Shown here piece by piece: positions 52,723-61,817 of a stretch of 64,000 nucleotides of DNA. The translations under genes were made by a program, and so were the position numbers. The notes under the pieces are model-generated. The model was not told where the DNA came from. It was given only the letters and a program-made list of their open reading frames with translations, and did not search any database. Origin of the DNA: Dokdonella sp. (GTDB lineage: Bacteria > Pseudomonadota > Gammaproteobacteria > Xanthomonadales > Rhodanobacteraceae); assembly GCA_019634795.1 (NCBI GenBank), contig JAHCAR010000007.1:1-64000 (forward strand), given 5' to 3'. Position 1 is the stretch's first letter, and every line of letters starts with the position of its first letter.

Positions 52723-54486
52723 ATGACCGGATTTCGTCGCCGCTCGCGCACATCGTTATCGTTCTGGCTGCTCCTGGCGCTGTGCGCCCCGGCCGCGGAA
52801 GCGGCGCGCGTGACGGTCCAGCTCGACGGTATCGACGGCGATCTGCGCGCAGCCGCGCTCGGCGCGGTCGAGCTGCAGCAATACGAATCGCGCGAGGTCA
52901 GCCTGGCCCAGGTGCGTCGTCTTTACCGGCGCGCGGAGAGCCAGATCAAGCAGGCCCTGGAGCCTTACGGCTATTACGACGCCAGCATCGACGGCGAACT
53001 GCTCAACGAGGGCGAGAATTTCCGTGCGATCCTGCACGTCAAGAGCGGTCAGCCGGTCAAGGTCAGCGAGCTCTCCATCGGCATCGGCGACGAGGCGAGG
53101 AAATTGCGCGCCGTAAGTTCGGCCGTCTCTGCGTTTTCGCCGCAAAAGGGCCAGCGACTCGATCATGCCGCCTACGAGCGCAGCAAGGCCGCCATCCATG
53201 CGTCGCTTTTCAGCGTGGGCTACCTCGACGCCGAGCTCGCCACCCACCGCGTCGAGGTCGAACGGGCCTCGAACACGGCAAAGGTCGAACTCGAATGGAA
53301 GCTCGGACCACGCTACCGGTTCGCCGACACGAACTTCGAGGGCGGTCAGTTCGGCGACGACTTCATGCAGCGTTTCATCCCCTGGGATGTCGGCGACTAC
53401 TACTCGCAGGACAAGCTGCTCGAACTGCAGCAACGCCTGTTCGACGCCAACTACTTCGCCATCTCGCAGGTCCAGCCGGATACCGAGCACGCGACCGAAG
53501 GCAAGGTGCCGATCGCGGTGACCCTGGCCCCGGCCAAGCGCACCGTCTACACGGCCGGGCTGTTCATCGGCACCGACACCGGGGTCGGCGTGCGCGGCGG
53601 CATCGAACGGCGCTGGGTCAATCGGCGCGGGCACAAGCTCAAGTTCGAGACCATCCTCGCCCAGCGCCTGAAGACGCTTTCGACGCTGTACCAGGTTCCG
53701 CTGCCGGGTCCGGACAACCACAGCCTCAATTTCGGCATCACCTACCGCGACGAGAACACCAAGACCAGCGAGTCGAAGACGCTGCGCCTGGCGGCCAATG
53801 ATTCGAGGATCTGGCACGGCTGGACCCGCACGATAGGCCTGCAGTTCCTGACCGGTGATTTCAAGGTCGCCGACGAAAAGGGCAGCACGACCCTGCTCTA
53901 CCCCGAGGTCTCGCTGACCAGGAAGCGTGCCGACGACTTCAATTTCCCGCGCAAGGGCTGGTCGCTGACCCTGGCCGCGCGCGCCGGGCAGAAGGGCCTG
54001 ATCTCGGACACGAGTTTCGCCCAGGTCACCGCCGACGCAAAATGGATCCACGGCCTCGGCGACAACGGCCGCTTCATTGCACGCGGTTCGGGCGGCTACA
54101 CCCAGGTCGGCGACTTCGACAAATTGCCGCCGGAATTGCGCTTCTTCGCCGGCGGCGATCGCTCGATCCGCGGATACACGTTCCAGACCATCGGACCGCG
54201 CCGCCTGACCGACGACAACACCGAGCCGAAGGTGATCGGTGGCGATCGCCTGCTGGTCGGCAGCGCCGAGTACGAGTATTACTTCACGCCGACCTGGGGC
54301 GCCGCCGCTTTCGTCGATGCCGGCGATGCCTTCATGGGCAACGACTTCGATCTCAAGGTTGGCGCCGGCCTCGGCGTGCGCTGGCGTTCGCCGGTCGGCC
54401 TCGTGCGTGTCGACCTCGGCACGCCGATCGGCGATGAGTTCGCCAGCGGCGTCGAGCTGCATGTCATCATCGGGCCGGACCTGTGA
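52723..54486 (+). CDS. tamA: translocation and assembly module outer-membrane protein TamA
   Basis: A 587-residue Omp85-family protein with a signal peptide (about 1-28, LLLALCAPAAEA-A), three POTRA domains (about 29-265) and a C-terminal 16-stranded barrel. The Omp85 signature RGY appears as DRSIRGYTF near residue 485. The last residues VIIGPDL are typical for TamA. With TamB it helps insert outer membrane proteins and shape lipid transport. The next gene, tamB, starts within its stop codon (4-nt overlap). Confidence 0.93.
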   Translation: MTGFRRRSRTSLSFWLLLALCAPAAEAARVTVQLDGIDGDLRAAALGAVELQQYESREVSLAQVRRLYRRAESQIKQALEPYGYYDASIDGELLNEGENFRAILHVKSGQPVKVSELSIGIGDEARKLRAVSSAVSAFSPQKGQRLDHAAYERSKAAIHASLFSVGYLDAELATHRVEVERASNTAKVELEWKLGPRYRFADTNFEGGQFGDDFMQRFIPWDVGDYYSQDKLLELQQRLFDANYFAISQVQPDTEHATEGKVPIAVTLAPAKRTVYTAGLFIGTDTGVGVRGGIERRWVNRRGHKLKFETILAQRLKTLSTLYQVPLPGPDNHSLNFGITYRDENTKTSESKTLRLAANDSRIWHGWTRTIGLQFLTGDFKVADEKGSTTLLYPEVSLTRKRADDFNFPRKGWSLTLAARAGQKGLISDTSFAQVTADAKWIHGLGDNGRFIARGSGGYTQVGDFDKLPPELRFFAGGDRSIRGYTFQTIGPRRLTDDNTEPKVIGGDRLLVGSAEYEYYFTPTWGAAAFVDAGDAFMGNDFDLKVGAGLGVRWRSPVGLVRVDLGTPIGDEFASGVELHVIIGPDL

Positions 54487-57400
54487 GCGCGCCGCGCCCA
54501 ACCCGGACCAGGCCCCAACCGCCAGCGCGCAAGCGCCGCGTGTGGCGTGGCCTTGCGTTCGGCGTCATGGCCACGCTGGTCGTGCTGGCCCTCGCGCTGG
54601 CCTGGCTGCTGCGTACCGAATCGGGCGCCGGTTTCGTCCTCGCCCGCGTGCAATCGGCCCTCGATGGCAAGCTCGAGGTCGAGCGTCATGCCGGTACGCT
54701 GGCCGGGCCACTGCAACTCGACGGCATCCGATACCGCGATCCGGCCAGTGGCGTCGACACCCGCATTGGCCACGCCAGCATCGACCTCGGCGTCCTCGCC
54801 CTGCTCGGCGGGCGCGTCGAGATCCAGAGCCTCGATGCCGGCGACATCGATGTCGCGCTGACCCCGGTGTCGCCGAAGCCGGACCAGCCCGAGCAGCCGT
54901 TCTCGCTCGAACCACCGATCGACATCGCACTCGAGCAGGTCGCCCTTCGCAACCTCAAGGTACGCCAGAACGGCGAACCGGTACTGGTCGTCGACCGGCT
55001 CGACCTCGGTGGCGGCTGGACCCGACAGGGCCTGCTGGTACGTTCCCTGAGCCTGCGCTCGCCACAAGGCCGCATCGACATGAACGGCACGCTGGGCACG
55101 GTCGATGGCTATTCCGGCAATGCCGAGACGACGTTTACGTGGAAGGCCGGAGCGCGTGATCTGGCCGGCGCACTGAAGAGCACGAGCGATGGCCGCACGG
55201 CGCGCCTCGAGTTGTCGCTGACCGAACCGACTCCGCTCGAGGCAACGCTGACGATCGGTCAGAGCGGTGCCGCGCCCTGGAACCTGCAACTCGACGTGCC
55301 GCCGTTCGCCGCTGATCGCGTTCTGCCGGGCAGTACGCTCGGACAGCTGGCCCTGCATCTCGAAGGCCAGGGAGACCGTCGCGGCGGCAGCGTCAGTGGC
55401 CACGCTACGCTCGACGGTCACCGCGTCGATCTCGATCCGCTGCGTGTCGCCATCAACGACGGCGTCGTCACGATCGACGCACTGCATCTGAGTGCGCCCG
55501 AAGCGTCCGGCACGCTCGAGATCAGCGGCACGATCGACAGCGCCAAGGCGCCGCTGACGGCCACTCTGAACGCACATTGGAGCGATATCGAATTGCCCGC
55601 CGATCTGGTCGGCCAGGCCCTGGCCAGTCATGGCGAGCTGGCCATCGAAGGCAATCCCGAAACCTTCAGCGCGCGCGGAAACCTCGCCCTCGGCCCCCCC
55701 GGCGCACTCGCCGACATCGGCCTCGACATCGCCGGCACGCCCGCGGCGATCACGCTCAACACGGTGCGCCTCAAACAGGAAAAGGGCGGGCTCGAGGCGA
55801 CCGGCACGATCAGCCTGCAACCGACCCTGGGCTGGCAGATCGATGCGACCGCCACACACTTCGATCCGGGCGCCTTCTTCGCCGACTGGCCCGGTGCGGT
55901 CGATTTCGTTCTTGCCAGCGCGGGTACGCAATCCGACGCCGGCCCCGACGCGACCCTGCGCCTGACCAAGGTGGGCGGCAGCCTGCGCGGCCGGCAGCTC
56001 GAAGGTTCGGCCGACCTGCACCTGCAGCCCGGCTACATCGTCGACGGCCGTCTCGACCTGCGTTCCGGCGGCAGCCGCATCAGCCTCGAGGGTCGCGGCG
56101 GAGACCAGACCGATGCGCGCGTCCGCTTCGAGATCGCCTCGCTCGGCGACTGGCTGCCGGCGGCGGGCGGCAATGCGCGCGGCAACGTGCACATCGAGGG
56201 CCGGTGGCCCCGGCTCGATGTCGACGGCGACATGAACGCGCGCGAGCTGGCCTGGTCCGGCCTGCGCGCCGATTCGGTCGAGCTCGTGGCCAAGGTCCGC
56301 GACCTCGAACATCCGGCCGGCGCACTGACCCTCAAGGCCGCGAATGCCTCGCGAGGCGACATCCATTTCGACACGCTGGTCCTCGAAGGCGATGGCAACC
56401 GTGTCTCGCACAAGCTGAGCCTGGTCGCCGACGGCAATCCGGCCAGCCTGCGCGTCGACCTCAGCGGCGGCAGCGAAGAGGGTCACTGGCAGGGCCGCCT
56501 GAATGCGCTCGATCTCGATCCGGTCGGACGCAATCTTCCCGACTTTGCGCTCGACAGTCCGGCCAACCTGAGCTGGGATGGCCAGACCTTCGCTCTTGCA
56601 GAAACCTGCCTGCTCGGCAGCGTTCGGGAACCGAGGCGGCGCGGGGCCGAAGCGGCGCAAGCGGCACCGGCTACGGCGCAAACCGCCGAACAGACCGAGG
56701 CGGACGCAAGCACTGAGGACAATGACGGGCAAGCGCTGCCGACTTCGCAGGAAGTGGCCGCCGAATCGGTCGAGCCCGACCAACCGGAAGCACAGGCGCG
56801 CCTCTGCGTCGAGGGCAACAGCGGTAGTGATGGGCGTTTCAGCGCAACCTATCGGCTCGAGCATCTGCCGGTGCGCCTGCTGGTGCGACTGGCCGCACCC
56901 GATTCGCCGCTGCGCCTGCGCGGCGAACTCGGCGGCAACGGTGATTTCTCGCGCGCCGCCGATGGCAGACTGAGCGGCCAGGCGCACATCGTTTCGGACA
57001 AGGGCGAGCTGTTCTACAGCGGCGGCGGCAACCAGCCCCTGCTCAGCTACACCGGTTTCGCGGTCGAGGCCGAACTGGCCGGCACAACGACGACCGCGAC
57101 GGTCCGTGCCGCGCTCGATCACGACGGCCACATCGACGGCCGCCTGCGCCTGGTGCCTGCCGAGGGCGATACCGAGGCGATCGACGGCAAGCTCGCGGTC
57201 GACCTCAACAGCCTGGCCTTCCTCGAGCTGCTCAGCGCCGAAATCACCAACCCGAAAGGCAGCCTGTCGGCCAACTACGACATTGCCGGCACGCTGGCCG
57301 AACCGCGCCTCGAAGGCGCCCTGACCGTGGCCGGCTTCGCCAGCGAAATCCCGGCCGCCGGACTCAAGCTGCATGATGGCGCGCTGAGCCTGCGCGCGGC

Positions 57401-58442
57401 CGATGCCCGGCATTTCGTCCTCGAAGGATCAGTTGCTTCGGGCAAGGGCAAGCTGTCGCTTTCGGGTGAAGGCGGGCTCGGCGTAGGCGAATCGATGACG
57501 ATCACGCTCAAGGGCGATCAGTTCCTGGCCGCCGACATCCCGGCAGCCCGCGTGATCCTGAGCCCGGACCTCGCGATCACGCGCAACAGCGAGGGCTACC
57601 TCGTGAGCGGCGCGGTCGCCGTACCTTCGGCCGACGTCGACTTGGCAAAACTGCCCGGCGCCGGTGCCAGCTCCGCTTCTGCCGACGTGGTCGTGGTCGA
57701 CGCCGAGAAACCCGAGCCGGGCAAGCCGGTTCCGCTGACCGCGCGGGTCACGGTCTCGCTCGGCGACAAGGTCAAGATCAAGGGTTACGGTTTCGATGGC
57801 ACGATCAGCGGCGATCTCGCCGTCATCGAGCGACCGGGGCGGACCACGACCGGCAGCGGTACGCTCAATGCCGGCGGCACCTACAAGGCCTACGGCCAGA
57901 ACCTCAAGATCGAGACCGGACGCATCCTGTTCGCCGGCACCGCGATCGACAATCCCGGCATCGACATCCGCGCCACGCGCAAGATCGAAGCCGACAACGT
58001 GACCGCCGGACTGCTCGTGCGTGGCACCGCCCAGGTGCCGGTGCTGACCGTGTTCTCGGAGCCGTCGATGGAGCAATCCGAAGCGCTCTCCTACCTGGTC
58101 ACCGGCAAGCCGCTGTCCTCGCTCAAGAGCGGCGAAGGCGACATGCTCGGCACCGCCGCGCGCGCCCTCGGCACGGCCGGTGGCGACCTGCTGGCGAAGA
58201 GCATCGGCGGCCGCCTCGGCGTCGACGACATCGGCGTGGCCGACAACGGCGCGCTCGGCGGCGCCGCCTTCACGGTCGGCAAGTACCTCTCGCCGAAGCT
58301 CTACCTGAGCTACGGTGTCGGCATCTTCGAACCGGGCGAAGTAGTCACCCTGCGCTACCTGTTCAGCCGCCACTGGAATTTCGAGGCGCAGAACGCAACG
58401 ACCGGCAGCCGCGCCGGCATCAACTACCGGATCGAGCGCTAG
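54483..58442 (+). CDS. tamB: translocation and assembly module inner-membrane protein TamB
   Basis: A 1319-residue AsmA-like/DUF490 protein. A single N-terminal anchor (about residues 20-42, GLAFGVMATLVVLALALAWLL) is followed by a very long repetitive beta region that forms a hydrophobic groove across the periplasm; a Gln/Ala-rich acidic insertion lies near residues 718-765. The C-terminal TamB domain (about 960-1319) includes ARRIEADNVTAGLLVRG-like and SEALSYLVTGKPLS segments. The start codon is GTG overlapping the tamA stop (GTGA). The last 23 bases overlap the convergent histidine kinase gene. Confidence 0.93.
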   Translation: MSAPRPTRTRPQPPARKRRVWRGLAFGVMATLVVLALALAWLLRTESGAGFVLARVQSALDGKLEVERHAGTLAGPLQLDGIRYRDPASGVDTRIGHASIDLGVLALLGGRVEIQSLDAGDIDVALTPVSPKPDQPEQPFSLEPPIDIALEQVALRNLKVRQNGEPVLVVDRLDLGGGWTRQGLLVRSLSLRSPQGRIDMNGTLGTVDGYSGNAETTFTWKAGARDLAGALKSTSDGRTARLELSLTEPTPLEATLTIGQSGAAPWNLQLDVPPFAADRVLPGSTLGQLALHLEGQGDRRGGSVSGHATLDGHRVDLDPLRVAINDGVVTIDALHLSAPEASGTLEISGTIDSAKAPLTATLNAHWSDIELPADLVGQALASHGELAIEGNPETFSARGNLALGPPGALADIGLDIAGTPAAITLNTVRLKQEKGGLEATGTISLQPTLGWQIDATATHFDPGAFFADWPGAVDFVLASAGTQSDAGPDATLRLTKVGGSLRGRQLEGSADLHLQPGYIVDGRLDLRSGGSRISLEGRGGDQTDARVRFEIASLGDWLPAAGGNARGNVHIEGRWPRLDVDGDMNARELAWSGLRADSVELVAKVRDLEHPAGALTLKAANASRGDIHFDTLVLEGDGNRVSHKLSLVADGNPASLRVDLSGGSEEGHWQGRLNALDLDPVGRNLPDFALDSPANLSWDGQTFALAETCLLGSVREPRRRGAEAAQAAPATAQTAEQTEADASTEDNDGQALPTSQEVAAESVEPDQPEAQARLCVEGNSGSDGRFSATYRLEHLPVRLLVRLAAPDSPLRLRGELGGNGDFSRAADGRLSGQAHIVSDKGELFYSGGGNQPLLSYTGFAVEAELAGTTTTATVRAALDHDGHIDGRLRLVPAEGDTEAIDGKLAVDLNSLAFLELLSAEITNPKGSLSANYDIAGTLAEPRLEGALTVAGFASEIPAAGLKLHDGALSLRAADARHFVLEGSVASGKGKLSLSGEGGLGVGESMTITLKGDQFLAADIPAARVILSPDLAITRNSEGYLVSGAVAVPSADVDLAKLPGAGASSASADVVVVDAEKPEPGKPVPLTARVTVSLGDKVKIKGYGFDGTISGDLAVIERPGRTTTGSGTLNAGGTYKAYGQNLKIETGRILFAGTAIDNPGIDIRATRKIEADNVTAGLLVRGTAQVPVLTVFSEPSMEQSEALSYLVTGKPLSSLKSGEGDMLGTAARALGTAGGDLLAKSIGGRLGVDDIGVADNGALGGAAFTVGKYLSPKLYLSYGVGIFEPGEVVTLRYLFSRHWNFEAQNATTGSRAGINYRIER

Positions 58443-59703
58443 GGATCTGCACGATGGCGGCGAAGCCGCCGGTCTCGCGGTTGTAGAAGCCGATCTCGCC
58501 GGCGTGTTCCTCGACGATGCGAACCGCGCTGGCGAGACCAAGGCCGCTGCGCTCGACACCGCCCCCGGCACTGGAGCGCAGGAACGGCCGGCCGAGTTGG
58601 TCGAGCACGCCCGGATCGACCCCCGATCCGCCATCGAGCACTTCGACGCGCAGCGTGCCGGCGGACTCCCCGACCCGCAATACGAGCGGCGGACGCCCGT
58701 GATGGTGCGCGTTGTCCATGAGGTTGCCGAACGCGCGCCGCAGGGCCTGTGGCTTGCCATGCAGCCACGAGCAAGCGGCGCCCTCGAGGGTCCATTCGAT
58801 GCCGCTGCGCTGGCGGCTCAGGACGAGCTCGCGCAGCAGGCCGACGAGTTCGACTCGCTGCATGGCCTCTTCCGGACCATCGCGTGCGATCGCGATGCCT
58901 TGTCCGATGAGGGCGTCGAGTTCGTCGATATCGGCATGCATGCCATCGCGGATGCGCGCATCGAGCTCGGCGATCTCGCTGGCCAGGCGCAAGCGCGCAA
59001 GCGGCGTGCGCATGTCGTGCGAGAGCGTGGCCAGGACCAGTCCGCGGTCCTTCGATTGCGTGCGCACCGCATCGGCCGCCGCAGCCAGGGCGGCATGCAG
59101 ATCGACGAGTTCCCTCGCGGCCTTGTCGGCCAGCACCGGCGGCCGGATGCCGGCGGCGATATGCGGTGCCGCCGCGGCCAGCTGACCCAAGGGCAGGGTG
59201 AGCTTGCGGGCCTGCCACGCGGCACAGACGAGAATGATCGCGATACTTGCGACGAGGACCATGAGCGGACCGGCACTGGCGCTCTCGCGCAGGTTCCCGG
59301 CCGCAAAGACGATCCAGCCCTGCGCCGGCGGCAGGGCCCGGATGTGGATTTGCGGACTGCCGCGTCCAAGCACGCCGACGCTGCGCCCCGGCAGGCGTTC
59401 GTCGAGTCCGCGGGCGACCTCGTTCCAGAAACGCATCGGCGGCGGATCGCCGGTCGGTCGATCCCTGCGAAAACCCATTTCGACTGCACCGAGCACTTGT
59501 GCGGGATCGGCGTCCCTGCCCGCCTCGCGCAGCAGCGAATCGGCGACCAGGACCTTGAGCACTTCGGTCCGCGTCACCTCGGCACGCAATGATTCTCCCG
59601 CAACGAGCCGCTGGACGATGACACCGACGATGACGACGAGCAGGACCGTGCCGGCCAGCAGCCAGACGAAACGCCGGAACAGTCCCGAATTCCGGCGGGT
59701 CAC
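58420..59703 (-). CDS. EnvZ/CpxA-like sensor histidine kinase
   Basis: A 427-residue sensor kinase with two membrane spans (about 13-35 and 141-162) enclosing a short periplasmic domain, a HAMP-like linker (ARKLTLPLGQLAAAAPHIAAG), HisKA with the phospho-His in SHDMRTPLAR, and a HATPase domain with N-box LMDNAHHHG, G1 box DGGSGVDPG and G2 SGLGLASAV. It starts 4 nt inside the response-regulator gene, so the two are coupled. The opposite orientation of a CpxP/Spy-like gene upstream suggests an envelope-stress role. Confidence 0.92.
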   Translation of the reverse strand: MTRRNSGLFRRFVWLLAGTVLLVVIVGVIVQRLVAGESLRAEVTRTEVLKVLVADSLLREAGRDADPAQVLGAVEMGFRRDRPTGDPPPMRFWNEVARGLDERLPGRSVGVLGRGSPQIHIRALPPAQGWIVFAAGNLRESASAGPLMVLVASIAIILVCAAWQARKLTLPLGQLAAAAPHIAAGIRPPVLADKAARELVDLHAALAAAADAVRTQSKDRGLVLATLSHDMRTPLARLRLASEIAELDARIRDGMHADIDELDALIGQGIAIARDGPEEAMQRVELVGLLRELVLSRQRSGIEWTLEGAACSWLHGKPQALRRAFGNLMDNAHHHGRPPLVLRVGESAGTLRVEVLDGGSGVDPGVLDQLGRPFLRSSAGGGVERSGLGLASAVRIVEEHAGEIGFYNRETGGFAAIVQIPSARSGS

Positions 59704-60422
59704 GATGTGGAATCCGGCACGAACACGTAACCGTGCCCCCAGATCGTCTGCAGCCAGCGTGGGCGCTTCGGATCGTCTTCGACGAGACGGCGCAGGCGGC
59801 TGATCATGACGTCCATGCTGCGCTCGAAGGCCTCATGTTCGCGACCGCGCGCGAAGCTCATGAGCTGGTCGCGGGTCAGCGGCTGGCGCGGCCGCTGGAC
59901 CATCGCGGCGAGCACGGCGAATTCGCCCGAGGTCAGCTTCAGCGATTCATCGCCGCGCCGCAGTTCGCGGGTACCGAGGTCGAGCACGAAGGCGCCGAAG
60001 CGGACGCGCTCGCCGGCTGCCTGCGGGGCACCGGCAGGTGCGCGACCGCGGCGCAGGACCGCGCGGATGCGGGCAACGAGCTCGCGCGGATTGCCGGGCT
60101 TGGGCAGGTAGTCGTCGGCGCCGATCTCGAGACCGATGATGCGGTCGATGTCGTCGCCCCTGGCCGTCAGCATGATGATCGGCGTTTCGACCCCCGATCC
60201 GCGCAGGCGCCGGCAGATCGACAGGCCATCCTCGCCCGGCAGCATCAGGTCGAGCACGATCAGGTCGACGTGGCGGCGCACGAGCTCTCGGTCGAGCGCG
60301 GCTCCATCACCGACGGCCGAGGCGACGAAGCCCTGTTGCTCGAAATAGCGCACGAGCAGCTCGCGCAGTCGCGCATCGTCATCGACGATCAGGATCCGGG
60401 ACTGACTGTCTGCGTCGCTCAT
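59700..60422 (-). CDS. OmpR-family response regulator
   Basis: A 240-residue two-component regulator. Receiver domain (about 9-122) with acidic pocket DDD, phosphoacceptor in DLIVLDLMLPGEDG, Thr in MLTARGDD and Lys in DYLPKPGNPRE; winged-helix DNA-binding domain (about 140-235, ELRRGDESLKLTSGEFAVLAAMV ... SRLRRLVEDDPKRPRWLQTIWGHGYVF). Its target genes probably include the divergent exported-protein gene at 60610. The start at 60422 was preferred over an in-frame ATG at 60440; neither has a strong ribosome binding site. Confidence 0.93.
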   Translation of the reverse strand: MSDADSQSRILIVDDDARLRELLVRYFEQQGFVASAVGDGAALDRELVRRHVDLIVLDLMLPGEDGLSICRRLRGSGVETPIIMLTARGDDIDRIIGLEIGADDYLPKPGNPRELVARIRAVLRRGRAPAGAPQAAGERVRFGAFVLDLGTRELRRGDESLKLTSGEFAVLAAMVQRPRQPLTRDQLMSFARGREHEAFERSMDVMISRLRRLVEDDPKRPRWLQTIWGHGYVFVPDSTS

Positions 60423-60609
60423 GCATTCATTCTGCGGCATTCGCGCCGGATCGTCGCGACGAGGCGGGCGCCGCGAATGTAAGCGAATGTTTCCAGCCAC
60501 GCATTCGGCAACATCGACTTGCATCTTGCCGCAACACGGAAAGGACGCCGACCGGGCCCGGCGCGGATCCTTGCAACACGGACGCCGGGTCCGTCACCAG
60601 GAGACCTCG

Positions 60610-61065
60610 ATGAAACCGATCCTTGCCCTACTCGCCGCCGCCGCGATCAGCACCGCGATCGGGGCGACCGCGTACGCGGCGACACCCCGCAATCGTGCCG
60701 GCACGCCGCCGAGTGCGACCGAACTCGGCCTCGATAGCAGCCACGCCGCGGCCTGGGAACAGCTGCGTGCCGAGACGATCGCCTTGCGCGATGCCGGTCG
60801 CAGTGAACTGCGCGAGCGTCTGCGGCAGGCCGACGCAATCCTTGCCGACGAGCACGCCGACCTGCGCGCGTTCAGCGCCGACCTCGACAGCGATGTCGAC
60901 GCCTGGCTGGCCCGCTCGCGTGATCTGCGTGCACGCAAGCTCGCCTTCTTCGAGTCGCTCAGCGACAGCGAGAAGGCCAACGTGCGCAACGTCATGCGCG
61001 AACGCCTGGCCCGCCTCGCACGCCTTCGCAGCGCCTTCACGACCCTGGTCCAGGATCTCGACTAG
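60610..61065 (+). CDS. CpxP/Spy-like periplasmic helical protein
   Basis: A 151-residue exported protein with a signal peptide (about 1-23, ALLAAAAISTAIGATAYA-A) and an all-helical, Arg/Ala/Leu-rich mature part (SELRERLRQADAILADEHADLRAF ... FFESLSDSEKANVRNVMRERLARLARL). It resembles Spy/CpxP periplasmic chaperones, including an LSDSEKANVRN segment like the family's LTxxQ motif. It is divergent from an OmpR/EnvZ-type pair, as cpxP is from cpxRA in E. coli. AGGAGA lies just before the ATG. Confidence 0.75.
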   Translation: MKPILALLAAAAISTAIGATAYAATPRNRAGTPPSATELGLDSSHAAAWEQLRAETIALRDAGRSELRERLRQADAILADEHADLRAFSADLDSDVDAWLARSRDLRARKLAFFESLSDSEKANVRNVMRERLARLARLRSAFTTLVQDLD

Positions 61066-61122
61066 GGCCTGTTCGTCCGCGTCCCACACCGCTATCACAC
61101 TGCAACCAGAGGGATTCCAGCC

Positions 61123-61731
61123 ATGAACACGCGAATCGCCCTGATCACCTGCACCATGCTTGTCGGTGCATTTCTCCACGCCCAGCCGGCCGATGCAGTC
61201 GGCCGTGCCAAGGTCCGCGGCGCGCATGCGAACGCGTCCGGCGGTGTCAGCAGCGGCAGCGCCTCGGTCGCCCGCGGACCGAACGGCGGAGCCGCTGCCC
61301 GAGGCCGCGCCTGGACCACCGACGGCCAGGGCAACGCGGCCGGCGGCAGCGCCGCCGCCGTGCGCGGACCGAAAGGCGGTGCCGCCTATCGCCAGGGCAG
61401 CACCCAGGTCCACGCCGACGGTTCGGCCTATCACCAGTCCGGCAGCCAGGGCTACTCGGCGGCCGGCGGCTCGTACGCGACCTCCGGCAGCAGCCAGCGC
61501 AATGCCGACGGCACCCGCAGCGGCGCACGCAGCACGACCGCGTACGGCGCCAACGGCGGCTCATACGCCGGCTCGACCAGCGGCGCCAGCGGCCAGGGCG
61601 TGACCCACAACAGCCACGCCACCGGCGCCAACGGCAATACCTACGCCGGCACCACGACCGTGGTCCAGGATGGCGTCAGCCACAGCGGCACGTGCCACGA
61701 CGCCTACGGCAACGTCATCAACTGCCGATGA
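61123..61731 (+). CDS. Gly/Ser/Ala-rich exported protein
   Basis: A 202-residue exported protein of low complexity. Signal peptide about 1-25 (ending PADA-V). The mature part consists of short Gly-rich repeats with recurrent ARGPNGG, VRGPKGG, GANGG and GANGN motifs and Tyr residues (GSYAGST, GSYATSG), ending in a small cap with two cysteines (GTCHDAYGNVINCR). Such sequences form extended or amyloid-like structures; no family is assigned. A terminator follows directly. Confidence 0.78.
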   Translation: MNTRIALITCTMLVGAFLHAQPADAVGRAKVRGAHANASGGVSSGSASVARGPNGGAAARGRAWTTDGQGNAAGGSAAAVRGPKGGAAYRQGSTQVHADGSAYHQSGSQGYSAAGGSYATSGSSQRNADGTRSGARSTTAYGANGGSYAGSTSGASGQGVTHNSHATGANGNTYAGTTTVVQDGVSHSGTCHDAYGNVINCR

Positions 61732-61737
61732 GGCTTT

Positions 61738-61776
61738 CGGGTGGCGGCCGCTCGCCGGGTCGCCACCCGCTTTTTC
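61738..61776 (+). terminator. Rho-independent terminator
   Basis: The arms CGGGTGGCG (61738-61746) and CGCCACCCG (61761-61769) are exact reverse complements and are followed by CTTTTT. It lies 7 nt after the stop of the Gly-rich protein gene. Confidence 0.8.
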
Positions 61777-61817
61777 CACATTGACCGCGCGCCGCGCGCG
61801 AACCGAGGAGTGCCAAG

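Noticed and set aside
54279-57413. A 1044-codon minus-strand frame opposite tamA/tamB
   Set aside because: The sense strand encodes TamB with clear domains; the antisense product is low-complexity Arg/Gly/Asp-rich and matches nothing.
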